NCBI GenBank assembly: GCA_002747325.1
Contig: PDOZ01000034.1
Location: 1-64,000, forward strand
DNA from: Rhodobacterales bacterium
GTDB taxonomy: Bacteria; Pseudomonadota; Alphaproteobacteria; Rhodobacterales; Rhodobacteraceae
DNA length: 64,000 nt
Direction of reading: 5' to 3'
The notes beneath the pieces were generated by a model, which had not been told where the DNA came from, made no database searches, and saw only the letters and a list, made by a program, of their open reading frames with translations. The first letter of the stretch is position 1. The number at the start of each line of letters is the position of its first letter. Below, one piece after another: positions 7,635 to 17,230 of this stretch. The position numbers were made by a program, and so were the translations under genes.

Positions 7635-8843
7635 TCATTCCGCCGGGATGCCGAAGATGGCGATGGCGAAGGCTACGGCTCCGAGGGCGCCGAACCAGGC
7701 GGCGCGGCTGCGGGCGCCGTGTTGTTGGGCCATCAGCATCGCTACCACGCATTGCAGGGCGTAAAACAGGGCGAAAGCGCGGCTGGCAAGGGCGACGATG
7801 GACATCACATCCGTGCCCCAGATCAGGCTGACAGCGACCACGCCGATCAGCAGGTAGCCGTGTTTTGCGGTGACGCGGTTACGGGTTGTGTCGCTGACCA
7901 GCCCGCTGGCGCCGATACTGTCGGCGACGGCGGCGCTGAACTGGCTGGCCACTGCGCCGGCGGTCACGATGTAGGGCAACCAAGGCGACACGCGGCCGAT
8001 CACGTCGATGAAGCCGGCCACGTCTGGTTCTGCGGTGAAAAAGGGAAACAGCGGGATCATCAGCAGGAAGAACACGACATATACCACCGTTGCGGTGAGT
8101 TGCGAGCGTCGCATGGCCTTGATGCGCAGGTCGGCATCATACATCTGCCCCATGAAGCGGGTGGTTTCAAAGCCCTGCACGATGATCACCATGCCCATCA
8201 GGAAGCGGATGGTTTCCCAGTCGAGCGGCGCGTCGCGGCTGCTGGCCTGCCAGCTATAGCCCGGCGGCAGCCCCATGCCGAAGATCAGCAGCGCCACCAG
8301 AAGCGCAGCAATCGCGGCCAGCTTGGCGCCGACGGTGAAAATTTCCGCCTGTTCGACCGCTTTCAGCCCTCGCGTTGCGCCAAGGCCGCAAATGCCGAGG
8401 GTCAGGGTGGTGGCGATGGCCTTGCCCAGCACCGGATTTTCCAGCCCGACAAGTTTCAGGCCGAAAGCGGCCAGCAGGACGAGGTAATAGGCGACGGAGA
8501 TGAAATAGGCGCCGACCAGCACCAGATGCGAGGCGGTTTCGACCAGCCGGAGCGCGGGTCTGGCTTCGGAATGTTCCAGCGCCGGTTCGACATGGGCGAT
8601 GTTGTAACGGATGGCGCCGCCGAAGAGATAGGCCAGCCCGGTCAGGCCGACCACCGCCGCCACCGCCCAGATGCCAAGCGCCCCGGCCAGAAGCGGCATC
8701 GAAACCAGAAAGCCGCTGCCGATGATCGAAGCCAGCGGCGTCACCATGGCCGACCAGTTCTGATTGCGGCGCATCGGGCCGCTGATCAACACGGCGAAGG
8801 CGACGGCGAGGGTCGCGAACAGGGCCAGATCGAGCGTGTTCAT
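7635..8843 (-). CDS. APC-superfamily amino-acid-permease-like membrane protein
   Basis: A 402-aa inner-membrane protein with about 11-12 hydrophobic segments. It starts MNTLDLALFATLAVAFAVLISGP and soon shows the glycine-rich SIIGSGFLVSMPLLAGALG that resembles the first unwound helix of APC-fold transporters. Other segments (MVIIVQGFETTRFMG, VASQFSAAVADSIGASGLV) also look transporter-like. The substrate cannot be told from sequence. The ATG at 8843 overlaps the mscS-type gene stop by 4 nt (ATGA), so the two genes are co-translated; the longer upstream frame lies in that gene and is discarded. Confidence 0.75.
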   Translation of the reverse strand: MNTLDLALFATLAVAFAVLISGPMRRNQNWSAMVTPLASIIGSGFLVSMPLLAGALGIWAVAAVVGLTGLAYLFGGAIRYNIAHVEPALEHSEARPALRLVETASHLVLVGAYFISVAYYLVLLAAFGLKLVGLENPVLGKAIATTLTLGICGLGATRGLKAVEQAEIFTVGAKLAAIAALLVALLIFGMGLPPGYSWQASSRDAPLDWETIRFLMGMVIIVQGFETTRFMGQMYDADLRIKAMRRSQLTATVVYVVFFLLMIPLFPFFTAEPDVAGFIDVIGRVSPWLPYIVTAGAVASQFSAAVADSIGASGLVSDTTRNRVTAKHGYLLIGVVAVSLIWGTDVMSIVALASRAFALFYALQCVVAMLMAQQHGARSRAAWFGALGAVAFAIAIFGIPAE

Positions 8844-9970
8844 CGCGTTCCCTCTCTGAGGGGGGTTACGTCCTCCGGCGGGTCGATCTGCGTCAGGTAC
8901 ACCGAGCGCGACGGGAAGGCAAAGCTCGACCCGGCGCCCTTCACGATCGGGATCAGCGCGAGGGCGAAATCTTCCTTGATTTTCAACCACTCCTCCCAGA
9001 CGGTGGTTTTGGTGAAGCAGTAGATCATCAGGTTGATGGCGCTTTCCCCGAAGCTGTCGATGCGCACGAACAGGCTGGCTTCCGGCGGCAGGCAGAAGCG
9101 CCCATCCTCGCGCAGCCAGGTTTCAACTCCGGCGCGGATCTGCTCCAGCGCGTCTGGGGGCGTGGCGTAATCCAGCCCGACGGTCCAGTAAATCCGCCGG
9201 TAGGTCATGCGCGAAAAATTGGTCATCGCGTTGTCGGACAGGGCGGAATTGGGCACATAAACCGGGCTGAGATCGAAGCGGCGGATGCGGGTCGAGCGGA
9301 AGTCGATCTGTTCGACCGTGCCTTCGACCACCCCGTCAACCTTGATCCATTCCCCCGGCGTGAAGCGCTTTTCGGTCATGATCAGCAGGCCGGAAATCAG
9401 GTTGGTAAACAGGTCCCGCGCCGCGAGGCCGACCGCGATACCGAACACGCCGAGGCTGCCGATCAGCGGCGCCACGGGAACGCCCCAGACGTCAAGGATG
9501 ATCGCGCCGCCAGAGAGCAGCACCAGCACCCAGATGGCCATGCTGATCCAGTGCTGCACCGAGGTTTGCAGCCCGAAATCAAGTTTTTCCCAGATCGCTT
9601 CGCTGCGCGCCGCCAGCCGCGCCAGCCCCCAGAACACGAGGGCAATCACCCCGGTTTCTACCAGCCTACCCGCCAGTTCCGAGGCGCTGCCGCTCAGGTT
9701 CAGAATATGCAGCGCCACATACAGCCCGACGATCAACGGCAACAGGCGCAGCGGCGGCACGAGCGCATCCACCAGAGCCTTGCCGACGGCCCCGCGATGT
9801 TCCTTGCCGCGCCGCGCCAGCCAGTTGGCCACCGGCCGCACCAGCCAGAACAGCAGCAGCGAAGCCAGCAGCACCAGCAGCGCGTTGATGTAATTCTGCC
9901 AGCTCGCCCCAAAGGGAGCGGCGCCGAAAAGCGCCTCCAACCGATGCGCAAGCTTGTCCAACAGCTGCAT
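8840..9970 (-). CDS. MscS-family mechanosensitive ion channel
   Basis: Small-conductance mechanosensitive channel family member (376 aa) that would release solutes on osmotic down-shock. The four N-terminal hydrophobic segments are followed by the diagnostic pore-helix and beta-domain run GVFGIAVGLAARDLFTNLISGLLIM, TEKRFTPGEWIKVDG and GTVEQIDFRSTRIR. It is longer than E. coli MscS because of an extra membrane pair. The start at 9970 (MQLLDKL) has GGGAGAG upstream; an in-frame ATG at 10054 is less likely. It heads a two-gene unit with the APC-like permease. Confidence 0.9.
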   Translation of the reverse strand: MQLLDKLAHRLEALFGAAPFGASWQNYINALLVLLASLLLFWLVRPVANWLARRGKEHRGAVGKALVDALVPPLRLLPLIVGLYVALHILNLSGSASELAGRLVETGVIALVFWGLARLAARSEAIWEKLDFGLQTSVQHWISMAIWVLVLLSGGAIILDVWGVPVAPLIGSLGVFGIAVGLAARDLFTNLISGLLIMTEKRFTPGEWIKVDGVVEGTVEQIDFRSTRIRRFDLSPVYVPNSALSDNAMTNFSRMTYRRIYWTVGLDYATPPDALEQIRAGVETWLREDGRFCLPPEASLFVRIDSFGESAINLMIYCFTKTTVWEEWLKIKEDFALALIPIVKGAGSSFAFPSRSVYLTQIDPPEDVTPLREGTR

Positions 9971-10104
9971 GATTCTCTCCCAAACGGACCGCAAAGGGCC
10001 GGAATACGGCTTATGATACGGGCTTTGCGTAAAGATATTCTTAACGCCATGCAAGCGCGGGCAACGGGTTCGGACGGGATGCCAGCCGAGCCGCCCCCTC
10101 GGCT

Positions 10105-10136
10105 CAAAAAAACCGCCGCACCTGACGCGCGGCGGT
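10105..10136 (-). terminator. Rho-independent terminator of the lipoprotein gene
   Basis: On the minus strand, an 8-bp stem ACCGCCGC / GCGGCGGT is followed directly by a run of seven T residues, about 40 bp past the stop of the lipoprotein gene at 10177. Confidence 0.8.
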
Positions 10137-10176
10137 CTTCTGTCTCAACCGAAAGGCCCACAGGGATCAGGACGAC

Positions 10177-10908
10177 TTACTCATCCTTGATCGTGAACCC
10201 GTTGATGGTTGCCGCTTGCGCTTCCCCATCTGCCGTGACCTGAAGCGCGTACTCTTCCGCACCGTACATAGGGCTACCAGTCAAAGTCGCGGCCCCCGCA
10301 TTCTCGCCGACAATCATAATCCGGCTCTTGCCGCCAACCGTCACGATCTGCCCATCGTTATCCAGCTCTCCATCCATATCAACCCAGTAGAATTTTCCCG
10401 GAGGCGGAAGATGATGGCCCGGATCTGGATCACCCTCGACAAGCGGACCGCTGAACGAAATATCGCCGGAAACCGGCGTATCAAACACCAAGCCGATCCC
10501 GGCCCGCTCTACAGGCGACAACCTATCAAGGCGGTTGTGTTTGATAGCCAGGAATTGCTCACGCGTAAGACGGCTGCCGTCTGTCGCATGGAACCCGGAC
10601 AGGCTGCCCTTCAGGCTGCCACCATCGGCGGCAAAATCCGCCTCCATCGCCATTTGACCGAGCAGCACATTTTCAGGAACCGGAATAACTTCGCCCTCTG
10701 CCGGGACACGGCCATAGCCCATGACGGCCGAACCGGAATAGGTCGCCTTGGTCCCTTCCGGGATCGTGGTGGTCTGGTTCCACGCCGCCTCCAATTTCGG
10801 CTTCTGCGCCTCCATCTGCTCCAATAATTCGTTGGGGGTCATTCCGGCACCAAAACAGCCGGAAAGTGCGGTTGTGGCGAGTATGGCGGCAACAAGCCTG
10901 ACATTCAT
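10177..10908 (-). CDS. Lipoprotein, possibly a transferrin-binding-protein-like beta-barrel
   Basis: A 243-aa lipoprotein. The start at 10908 follows GAGGAAATCGCC and gives MNVRLVAAILATTALSGC, a signal peptide ending in the lipobox LSGC with the modified Cys at residue 18. The mature part has an N-terminal helical stretch and then a beta-rich region with repeated short strands (GGSLKGSLSGFHATDG, GDISFSGPLVEGD, GSPMYGAEEYALQV). These loosely recall the small barrel of TbpB-like surface lipoproteins; that likeness is weak and no function is assigned. It is a single gene with its own terminator. Confidence 0.7.
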   Translation of the reverse strand: MNVRLVAAILATTALSGCFGAGMTPNELLEQMEAQKPKLEAAWNQTTTIPEGTKATYSGSAVMGYGRVPAEGEVIPVPENVLLGQMAMEADFAADGGSLKGSLSGFHATDGSRLTREQFLAIKHNRLDRLSPVERAGIGLVFDTPVSGDISFSGPLVEGDPDPGHHLPPPGKFYWVDMDGELDNDGQIVTVGGKSRIMIVGENAGAATLTGSPMYGAEEYALQVTADGEAQAATINGFTIKDE

Positions 10909-11043
10909 GGCGATTTCCTCTGTATTTTCGTATATAAACCCGGGTGTTATGCTAACTCCCGCGACGCCAAAATCAAGGCTTAAGGTCACTTTCCGCCGCC
11001 ATCTGCGCCTTGACCTTGGGGCAGATTTGCGCCCCCGCGCGGG

Positions 11044-12480
11044 TTACAGAACCGGACCGACCGTGGCGATGACGTTGTTCCAGATGCGCCGGGGCCGGGA
11101 CCAGGCATGCACCTCATCGAGGGTGACGGCGCGGGCGCGGGCGATATACTCGGACTGGCGCTGGCGGATGGCAGCGGTGGTCTCCGCGTCCTGCAACAGG
11201 ATGTTGTTTTCGTAATTGAGGTCGAAACTGCGCAGGTCGAGATTGGTGGAGCCGATCAGGCTGAGGGCGCCGTCGATGGTCAGGGTCTTGGCATGCAGCA
11301 ACCCGCCCTGAAACTCGTGAATCTCGCAGCCCGCCTCCAACAGCTTGCGATAATAGCTGCGGCTGGCGGCGGCGACGATCCAGCTGTCATTGCGCTCCGG
11401 GAAAATCAGCACCACCCGAACCCCGCGCAGCGCGGCGGCGCAGAGCGCTTCCAGCACCGTCGCATCGGGCACGAAATAGGGAGTTGATAGGGTCAGGTCG
11501 CGGGTCGCGCAGGCGATCAGGGTGGCGAAAAGCTGCGGCGTGGCGCCCATGCGTTCGGTCGGTCCGTCGCCCATCACCTGCGCCGGGAACCCGCCCTCGC
11601 CGGACTGCTCCGGCAGCGGGATCACATCGAGGCTCTCGCCGGTGGTCTGCATCCAGTCGCTGGCGAACAGGATTTGGTTTTGCGTCACCACCGGGCCGGT
11701 AAAGCGCAGCATGATGTCGATCCACGGCGCGAATTTCGGTTTGGGCCGAAACTCCGGGTCGGCGGAATTGCGGCTGCCGCACCAGGTGATCCGCCCGTCG
11801 ATCACCGTGATCTTGCGGTGGTTACGCAGGTCGATGCGGCTGGTCAGGATGGTGACGATCAGCTTGTCGAGCGGCATGGCGACGGCCAGTTGCACTCCGG
11901 CCTCCTTCATGCGCTGCCACAGGTCGGATTTCACCATCGCCCGCGAGCCCAGCCCGTCCGCCATCGCCCGGCAGGTCACGCCGCGCTGCGCCGCCCGGAT
12001 CAGGGCTTCGGCCAGCGCGGTGCCGGTATTGTCGGTGAGCCAGATATAATACAGCACATGCACATGGTCCGTCGCCGCATCAATATCGGCCACCAGCCGC
12101 GTCAGAGTCTCGTCCGCATCCGCCATCAGCTCGGCCTTGTTGCCCGTGACCGGGTGAAAGCCGTTGATCGAGGCGGCGTAACGCGTGGCCGGGCGGAAAT
12201 GCGGCTTCAGCATGTTGTGATCCCCGCTGCCCATCAGATGCCCCGCTTTGGCGCGGATCTCCGCGAACACCTCGTCGTGGCGCTTGTCCGCCTTGTGGCC
12301 CAGATCAATCTCGCCAAACAGGAAATAGATGATGCTGCCAATATAGGGCAGCACGTTCAGCACGATGAACCACGCCAGCCGCGCCGGAGGCGACAGGTCA
12401 TCGCGCAGCAGGATGCGCAGGGTAAAGCCCACCACCAGCGCGAAGTGGAACAGGGCGAGAAACGCAATAATCATCGACAT
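11044..12480 (-). CDS. cls: Cardiolipin synthase (two-HKD phospholipase D family)
   Basis: A 478-aa inner-membrane enzyme forming cardiolipin from phosphatidylglycerol. Two N-terminal membrane helices (about residues 3-20 and 34-55) precede two PLD domains. The first HKD motif is NHRKITVIDGRITWCGSRN and the second is LLHAKTLTIDGALSLIGSTNLD; both catalytic His and Lys residues are present. YYIWLTDNTG and STPYFVPD are further family blocks. The length matches ClsA-type enzymes. It is followed at 18 bp by the AI-2E-type transporter gene on the same strand. Confidence 0.92.
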   Translation of the reverse strand: MSMIIAFLALFHFALVVGFTLRILLRDDLSPPARLAWFIVLNVLPYIGSIIYFLFGEIDLGHKADKRHDEVFAEIRAKAGHLMGSGDHNMLKPHFRPATRYAASINGFHPVTGNKAELMADADETLTRLVADIDAATDHVHVLYYIWLTDNTGTALAEALIRAAQRGVTCRAMADGLGSRAMVKSDLWQRMKEAGVQLAVAMPLDKLIVTILTSRIDLRNHRKITVIDGRITWCGSRNSADPEFRPKPKFAPWIDIMLRFTGPVVTQNQILFASDWMQTTGESLDVIPLPEQSGEGGFPAQVMGDGPTERMGATPQLFATLIACATRDLTLSTPYFVPDATVLEALCAAALRGVRVVLIFPERNDSWIVAAASRSYYRKLLEAGCEIHEFQGGLLHAKTLTIDGALSLIGSTNLDLRSFDLNYENNILLQDAETTAAIRQRQSEYIARARAVTLDEVHAWSRPRRIWNNVIATVGPVL

Positions 12481-12498
12481 GCCCGCTTGCCCCCGCGC

Positions 12499-13554
12499 TT
12501 AAACGTCCCCGTCGCCCGACATCATCACCGCGACGGGCCGCGTGCCCGGCAGTTCCGCCAGAATGATCATCACCATCGAGGTCAGCGGAATGGCAAGGAT
12601 TGCCCCGATCACGCCCCAGATCGCCATCCAGAAAGCCAGTGCCGCCAGCACCACGAACGCGCTCATATTCACCGATTTGCCCAACATGCGCGGCTCCAGC
12701 ACATTGCCCACCACCAGCTGCGCCGCCATCAGCGAGACAAAGGCCGCCGCCGCGTGGCCCAGCGTGCCGAACTGTGCCAGCGTCAGCGCGACCGGGAACA
12801 ACACGCCAAGCGCCGAGCCGATATAGGGGATATAGTTCAACAGCCCGATCCAGATGGCCCAGAACACCGCATAATCAATGCCGATCAGCCACATGCAGGC
12901 GTAAGATACCCCGGCCAGAATGACGTTGATCAGGGTCTTGGTGGTCAGGTAGCCGCCAATGCGCTCGCTGATCTGGCCCAGCGTGTTGAGCGTCGTGTCG
13001 ATGCGCGCCTCGTCGTCCTGCAACGCCCGGCGGATCTTGCCCGGCAGGTCGTTCCATTCCGAAAGCAGGAACATGACGTAAAGCAGCGCGGTGACAAAAA
13101 ACGTGCCCGCCCCGCTCAGCCCGGTCGCCACGATGCCGGCGATCTTGCTCAGGTCCAGAACCCCGGTAATCTCGTCGAGCATGGCGGACACGCTGGGCAC
13201 CGCTTCCAGCCCCAGCAGACGACTGGTCTGATTGACCAGGCTTTGCAGGTTCTGGCTGTATTCGGGCAGCGACGCAACAATCTCGCCCGCGTTATACATG
13301 GTCAGCGAGATCAGATAGACCGCCGCCGCCAGCGACAACACCCCGACCAGCAACAGGCGCAGCCCGCGCGGCAGCGCACCGACCCCCGGCACCCGCCCCA
13401 GCGCTTCCGCCGCCGTGGTCAGAATATACACCAGGATCACCGCGATCACGATCGGCATGAGCAGCCCTTGCCCGACAATCAGCAACCAGCCGATCATCGC
13501 CGTCAGCACCACCCCGCTGGTCACATTCACCAGCTTGCCCGAAACATCCTGCAT
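12499..13554 (-). CDS. AI-2E/PerM-family membrane protein
   Basis: A 351-aa protein with about eight hydrophobic segments in the usual pattern of this family: two helices, a helical soluble part (residues about 95-150), then a block including GLLNYIPYIGSALGVLFPVALTL and VVGNVLEPRMLGKSVNMSAFVVLAALAFW. The family includes autoinducer-2 exporters and ion/proton antiporters, so the substrate is undetermined. The start is preceded by AAGGAGAG. It lies in the same direction as marC and cls, probably as part of a run of envelope genes. Confidence 0.85.
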   Translation of the reverse strand: MQDVSGKLVNVTSGVVLTAMIGWLLIVGQGLLMPIVIAVILVYILTTAAEALGRVPGVGALPRGLRLLLVGVLSLAAAVYLISLTMYNAGEIVASLPEYSQNLQSLVNQTSRLLGLEAVPSVSAMLDEITGVLDLSKIAGIVATGLSGAGTFFVTALLYVMFLLSEWNDLPGKIRRALQDDEARIDTTLNTLGQISERIGGYLTTKTLINVILAGVSYACMWLIGIDYAVFWAIWIGLLNYIPYIGSALGVLFPVALTLAQFGTLGHAAAAFVSLMAAQLVVGNVLEPRMLGKSVNMSAFVVLAALAFWMAIWGVIGAILAIPLTSMVMIILAELPGTRPVAVMMSGDGDV

Positions 13555-13585
13555 CCCGTTCTCTCCTTAACCGTTTAAAATCCCG

Positions 13586-14218
13586 TCAGGCCAGCCCCGG
13601 CAACACCGCCTTGGCGCCGTCCACCATCATCTCGACCGCAATCGCCAACAGGATCATTCCCATCAGCCGTGTCATGATGACCCGCATGGTATCCGTCAAT
13701 ACCTTGCCGAAAAAGGAGGCGAAAAACATCACGGCAAACAGCATCACCAGAATGACCGCCACCACCGCGCCAACAGCGATCAGCCCCTCCATGTTCCCGG
13801 CATGGCCGGCGTAAATGATCAGTGTGGCAATGGTGCCCGGCCCGACAATCATCGGGAAGGTGATCGGGTAAAAGGCCAGCGCCGACAGCTCCGCCATCTG
13901 GTCCTGCTCCTTGTCGGAGCCGTGATGCGACGCCGCTTCCTTGCCGTTCAGCATGTTCCACGCGATATGCGCCAGCACCACCCCGCCCGCGATGCGAAAC
14001 TGGTCCACCGTGATGCCGAAAAAGCCGATGATCTTTTGCCCGGCCAGCAAAATCACCGCGCACATGATAGCCGAAAAGAGGGTGATCCTGACCGCCAGAA
14101 CCCGCTGCTGCGCCACCGTAAACCCCGCCGTCATCGCCAGAAAAACCGGCAGGTTCACGAAGGGGTTCATGATGGCGAAAAACGCTCCGAAGGCCTTAGT
14201 GATTTCAATGGTTTCCAT
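13586..14218 (-). CDS. MarC-family integral membrane protein
   Basis: A 210-aa, six-helix protein of the MarC/NAAT family. Characteristic blocks are FAIMNPFVNLPVFLAMTAG at the N-terminus, the central ALAFYPITFPMIVGPGTIATLIIYAG, and RLMGMILLAIAVEMMVDG near the end. Family members have been linked to amino acid export; the actual substrate is unknown. METIEITK at 14218 is the natural start. It precedes the AI-2E-type gene by about 30 bp. Confidence 0.9.
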   Translation of the reverse strand: METIEITKAFGAFFAIMNPFVNLPVFLAMTAGFTVAQQRVLAVRITLFSAIMCAVILLAGQKIIGFFGITVDQFRIAGGVVLAHIAWNMLNGKEAASHHGSDKEQDQMAELSALAFYPITFPMIVGPGTIATLIIYAGHAGNMEGLIAVGAVVAVILVMLFAVMFFASFFGKVLTDTMRVIMTRLMGMILLAIAVEMMVDGAKAVLPGLA

Positions 14219-14302
14219 CCGAATTCCCCTCAAAGTCGCGGGTTTGCCCCGCGCTCAACACGCTTCACCGGCCCCAAGATCAATCGCAACCATTATCCCA
14301 CA

Positions 14303-15355
14303 TCACCCCCGCCCCGCCGCTTCACGCGCCAACAAGGCCACAAGATCGGCGGCAGGCATCGCCCGGTGCAACGGCGCGCCCTGACCGGCCCACTGGGCGC
14401 CAAAGCCCGTCTGCCCCGCCGCTTTTGCCGCCGCATTCAGGGCTTTGCCCGCATCATAGGCGCGCGGGTACGCCGGTGGGGCCCGTTCCACGCCCGCGCC
14501 CCATTCGGTAAACCGATTGGCGAGGCAGCGCGCGGGCCGACCGGAAATCGCCGGGGTCATGACCGTGTGACCCGCCCCCGGTCCGCTTAACGCCGCACGA
14601 TACGCCCCATCCGCACTGCTTTCCGGGCAGGCGATGAAGGCCGTGCCGAGTTGCGCGGCGATGGCGCCCAGATCGAGGGCGGCGCGAATGCCCGCCCCGT
14701 CCATGATGCCCCCCGCCGCAATCACCGGCAGATCGCCTTGCGCCACCAGAAGCCGGACCAGCGCCATGGTTCCCAGCCTGTCGTCGGGCGCGTCGGGATC
14801 GAACATGCCCCGATGCCCTCCGGCCTCAAACCCCTGCGCCACCACGGCATCCAGCCCGGCACGCTGAATGTCTTGAGCTTCGCGCGGGCTGGTCGCCGTG
14901 GCCAGAAGAACGCACCCGGCATCTTTCAGCGCCCGGATCTGATCCGCGCCCGGAAGGCCAAAATGAAAGCTGACCACGGCGGGCGCGCATTCGACCAGCA
15001 TCTCCAGCATGGCGTCGTTCCCGGCAAAGCTCTGGTAGATGGTTTCGAGCCGGGTCGGCGGCGCGGCGCCGAACTCCCCGAACAGCGGCCGCAAAGCCTC
15101 CAGCCATGCCGCCTCGCGCTCAGGGTCCGGTTGCGCAGGAGCGTGAACGAACAGATTGACGTTGAACGCCCGATCCGTCAGCGCTCTGGTGGCCTCGATC
15201 ATCCGGCGCGCCCCCGCCGCGTCCGTCGCCCCAACCCCGAAAGAGCCAAGACCACCCGCATTCGACACCGCCGCCGCCATCTCGGGGGTGGAAACGCCGG
15301 CCATGGGGGCCTGAATGATTGGAACCGATACGCCGATGCGCTGTAGAAATGTCAT
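14303..15355 (-). CDS. Nitronate monooxygenase (2-nitropropane dioxygenase family)
   Basis: A 350-aa FMN-dependent TIM-barrel enzyme that oxidises alkyl nitronates such as propionate 3-nitronate to carbonyl compounds. The N-terminal [26 protein letters not shown] is the flavin-binding signature of class I enzymes. The phosphate-binding GFEAGGHRG carries the catalytic His, and [11 protein letters not shown] with [14 protein letters not shown] follows as in the family. The length is typical. The start is the only good ATG. The gene stands alone between marC and an exported hydrolase gene. Confidence 0.88.
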   Translation of the reverse strand: MTFLQRIGVSVPIIQAPMAGVSTPEMAAAVSNAGGLGSFGVGATDAAGARRMIEATRALTDRAFNVNLFVHAPAQPDPEREAAWLEALRPLFGEFGAAPPTRLETIYQSFAGNDAMLEMLVECAPAVVSFHFGLPGADQIRALKDAGCVLLATATSPREAQDIQRAGLDAVVAQGFEAGGHRGMFDPDAPDDRLGTMALVRLLVAQGDLPVIAAGGIMDGAGIRAALDLGAIAAQLGTAFIACPESSADGAYRAALSGPGAGHTVMTPAISGRPARCLANRFTEWGAGVERAPPAYPRAYDAGKALNAAAKAAGQTGFGAQWAGQGAPLHRAMPAADLVALLAREAAGRG

Positions 15356-15471
15356 GGGGCCACTTTATCCGCTGGAAAACCCCTGACAATTCCTTTCTGC
15401 CCCGCACGTCATGTTACACGTCGCCATCCGCACCGCCGTTCCCCCCCTGCGCGCTCATTTCAGTTGCCGTT

Positions 15472-15520
15472 CTTGACTGCCCGTTATTTACACACTATGT
15501 GCAATTATACGATATGTGCA
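15472..15520 (+). promoter_or_regulatory. Candidate promoter with direct repeats, hydrolase gene
   Basis: TTGACT at 15472-15477 is 17 nt from CTATGT at 15495-15500, an acceptable sigma-70-type pair. Two direct copies of TATGTGCA (15496-15503 and 15513-15520) overlap and follow the -10 region, 17 bp apart. They could be a repressor site, for example for the TetR encoded just downstream of the hydrolase gene; this link is inference. Confidence 0.35.
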
Positions 15521-15533
15521 AAAAGGAACCTCC

Positions 15534-16541
15534 ATGACCCACATCCCTTACCTGAAACAAGCCCCCCTGACGCTGGCACTGACCCTTGCTGGCACCGTCG
15601 CCAGCGCCGATCCAAGCTGTGCGCCGCATGTATTCTCCCTTGATCTTGAGGGAAAAGAGGTCACGCTGGCCGCCGATATTTGCGGACTGGATACGGCGCC
15701 CGCGCCCGCTCTGGTGCAAGTCCTGCTGCATGGTGGTGCCTATGACCGCCGCTACTGGAACCCGCCCTACGACGACCCGCGCTATTCTTACGTCCACGCC
15801 GCTACCCAGCGCGGTTACGTCACCGTCAATCTCGACCGGCTGGGCTACGGCGCCAGCACCCGCCCCGATGGCAACACCCTGACCTTTGAACTGGGGGCCA
15901 AGGCGGTCAGCGCGGTGGTCGATCAGATCGCAGCCGGGAAGCTCGGGGAGGCGCGCGCCATCGTGTTGAACGGTCATTCCATGGGCGGTATCGTCGGGGA
16001 AATCGTCGCCGCGACCAACCCGAACGTGTCGGCGCTGATCGTCAGCGGTCTGGCCAACACGCCCGAGGGGTTCGACGAGGGTGACGGCGACGGTGACGCC
16101 GGTGGCCCGCCCGCCGGGGCAAATCCCTTCCTTCCCGCCACGCAGGACGCCCGCTTCGCCGGCCAACCTTGGGCGGAGGGCTACATGACTACCGCGCCAA
16201 ACCTGCGCCCGATGATTTTCCACGCTCCCGGAACCATCGAAGCCCCTCTGGCCGCGCTGGAAGAAGAGCTTCGCGATACCATTGCCAAGGCCGAATTGCG
16301 TGCCGTCATGTCGGGGGGCACCGACCGCCCCGCCTTCTCCGGCCCCTCGGTGTATTATCTCGGCCAGTTTGATCGCATCGCCTGCGAAGGGCAGGATTGC
16401 GCGGAGCGGTTTGTTGGCACCGACTGGCACATTATCGTGCCGAATGCGGGCCACTCGCTCAATCTTTCAAAGGCCGCACCCGTGTTCTTTGAGGCAACCT
16501 TCGACTGGCTGGCCACGAACGGACTGGCACCCGCCTTATAG
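15534..16541 (+). CDS. Exported alpha/beta-hydrolase
   Basis: A 335-aa protein whose N-terminus (TLALTLAGTVASA, ending near residue 22) is a Sec signal peptide, so it acts in the periplasm. The alpha/beta-hydrolase core shows the oxyanion strand VQVLLHGGAYDRRYW, the nucleophile elbow LNGHSMGG (Ser near residue 147), and a catalytic-His candidate in NAGHSLNLSKAAPVFF. A glycine/aspartate-rich insertion (DEGDGDGDAGG) sits before the cap. The ATG at 15534 has AAGGAACC upstream. It converges with a tetR gene; the two stops overlap by 6 bp. The substrate is unknown. Confidence 0.8.
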   Translation: MTHIPYLKQAPLTLALTLAGTVASADPSCAPHVFSLDLEGKEVTLAADICGLDTAPAPALVQVLLHGGAYDRRYWNPPYDDPRYSYVHAATQRGYVTVNLDRLGYGASTRPDGNTLTFELGAKAVSAVVDQIAAGKLGEARAIVLNGHSMGGIVGEIVAATNPNVSALIVSGLANTPEGFDEGDGDGDAGGPPAGANPFLPATQDARFAGQPWAEGYMTTAPNLRPMIFHAPGTIEAPLAALEEELRDTIAKAELRAVMSGGTDRPAFSGPSVYYLGQFDRIACEGQDCAERFVGTDWHIIVPNAGHSLNLSKAAPVFFEATFDWLATNGLAPAL

Positions 16542-17144
16542 TTCAAACGGCGCCCGTGCCATCTGTGCCATTCGCCGGGCCGCCGCTGCCTGCGAAATCC
16601 CGCTGTCGCGGATCGCGTCGTAAGTGGGGAAAACCGACAGCGCAAAGAGGCTGGCAAAGGCTTCTTTGCGCGACCAGCCGGGCTTCCGTCCGGCCTGCGC
16701 GTCCAGCCGGTCGGCCAGAACCTTCGCCGCCTCGCGCACCCGCCCGACCCGCGCCAGCACCGCGCGCCCAAGCTCCGGGTCCGCCGCCGACAGCCCAACC
16801 ATCAGGCGAAACATGTCCCGATCCGCCTCCCACATGCGGCACAGCTCGGCGAAATAGGCCTCCAGCAGAGCGTCCGGCGCCTCAACCTGCCAGACCCGCG
16901 CCAACCCCTGCACCCCGGCCCGCGCGCCAATATCGTCCATCAGGGCTTCCATGAGCCCCGCCCGCGAGCCGAAATGGTTGTAAACCGAGCGCCGCGTCAT
17001 GCCGGCGGTCTCGGCGATTTTCTCGAAACTCAGCCCCGGCAACCCGTCGCACAGCAACCGCTCGCGCAGTGCCGCCACAAGGGCCGAACGGTTCGCCTCC
17101 CGGCGGGCGGTGGGTTCTTTCTTGCGGGTAACGGGTTGGGTCAT
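16536..17144 (-). CDS. TetR-family transcriptional regulator
   Basis: A 202-aa repressor-type protein. The N-terminal helix-turn-helix is SFEKIAETAGMTRRSVYNHFGSRAGLMEAL (about residues 39-68), the standard TetR DNA-reading segment; the remaining all-helical part is the ligand-binding and dimer domain. It is convergent with, and overlaps, the exported hydrolase gene. A role in controlling that gene is plausible from proximity, and the TATGTGCA repeats at 15496-15520 are a possible site, but neither is shown. Confidence 0.88.
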   Translation of the reverse strand: MTQPVTRKKEPTARREANRSALVAALRERLLCDGLPGLSFEKIAETAGMTRRSVYNHFGSRAGLMEALMDDIGARAGVQGLARVWQVEAPDALLEAYFAELCRMWEADRDMFRLMVGLSAADPELGRAVLARVGRVREAAKVLADRLDAQAGRKPGWSRKEAFASLFALSVFPTYDAIRDSGISQAAAARRMAQMARAPFEL

Positions 17145-17230
17145 GCGGCTAGCTTATTCTGTAATACACGGAAAACAAAGGGGAAAATGGGGTGAATGCG
17201 GGCGCGTTGTGCCAAAAGGCGCGCCCCGCT

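Noticed and set aside
11674..13578. 634-residue plus-strand frame
   Set aside because: It is antisense to the cardiolipin synthase and AI-2E-type genes and has low-complexity Gln/Arg/His-rich composition typical of a GC-rich shadow frame.
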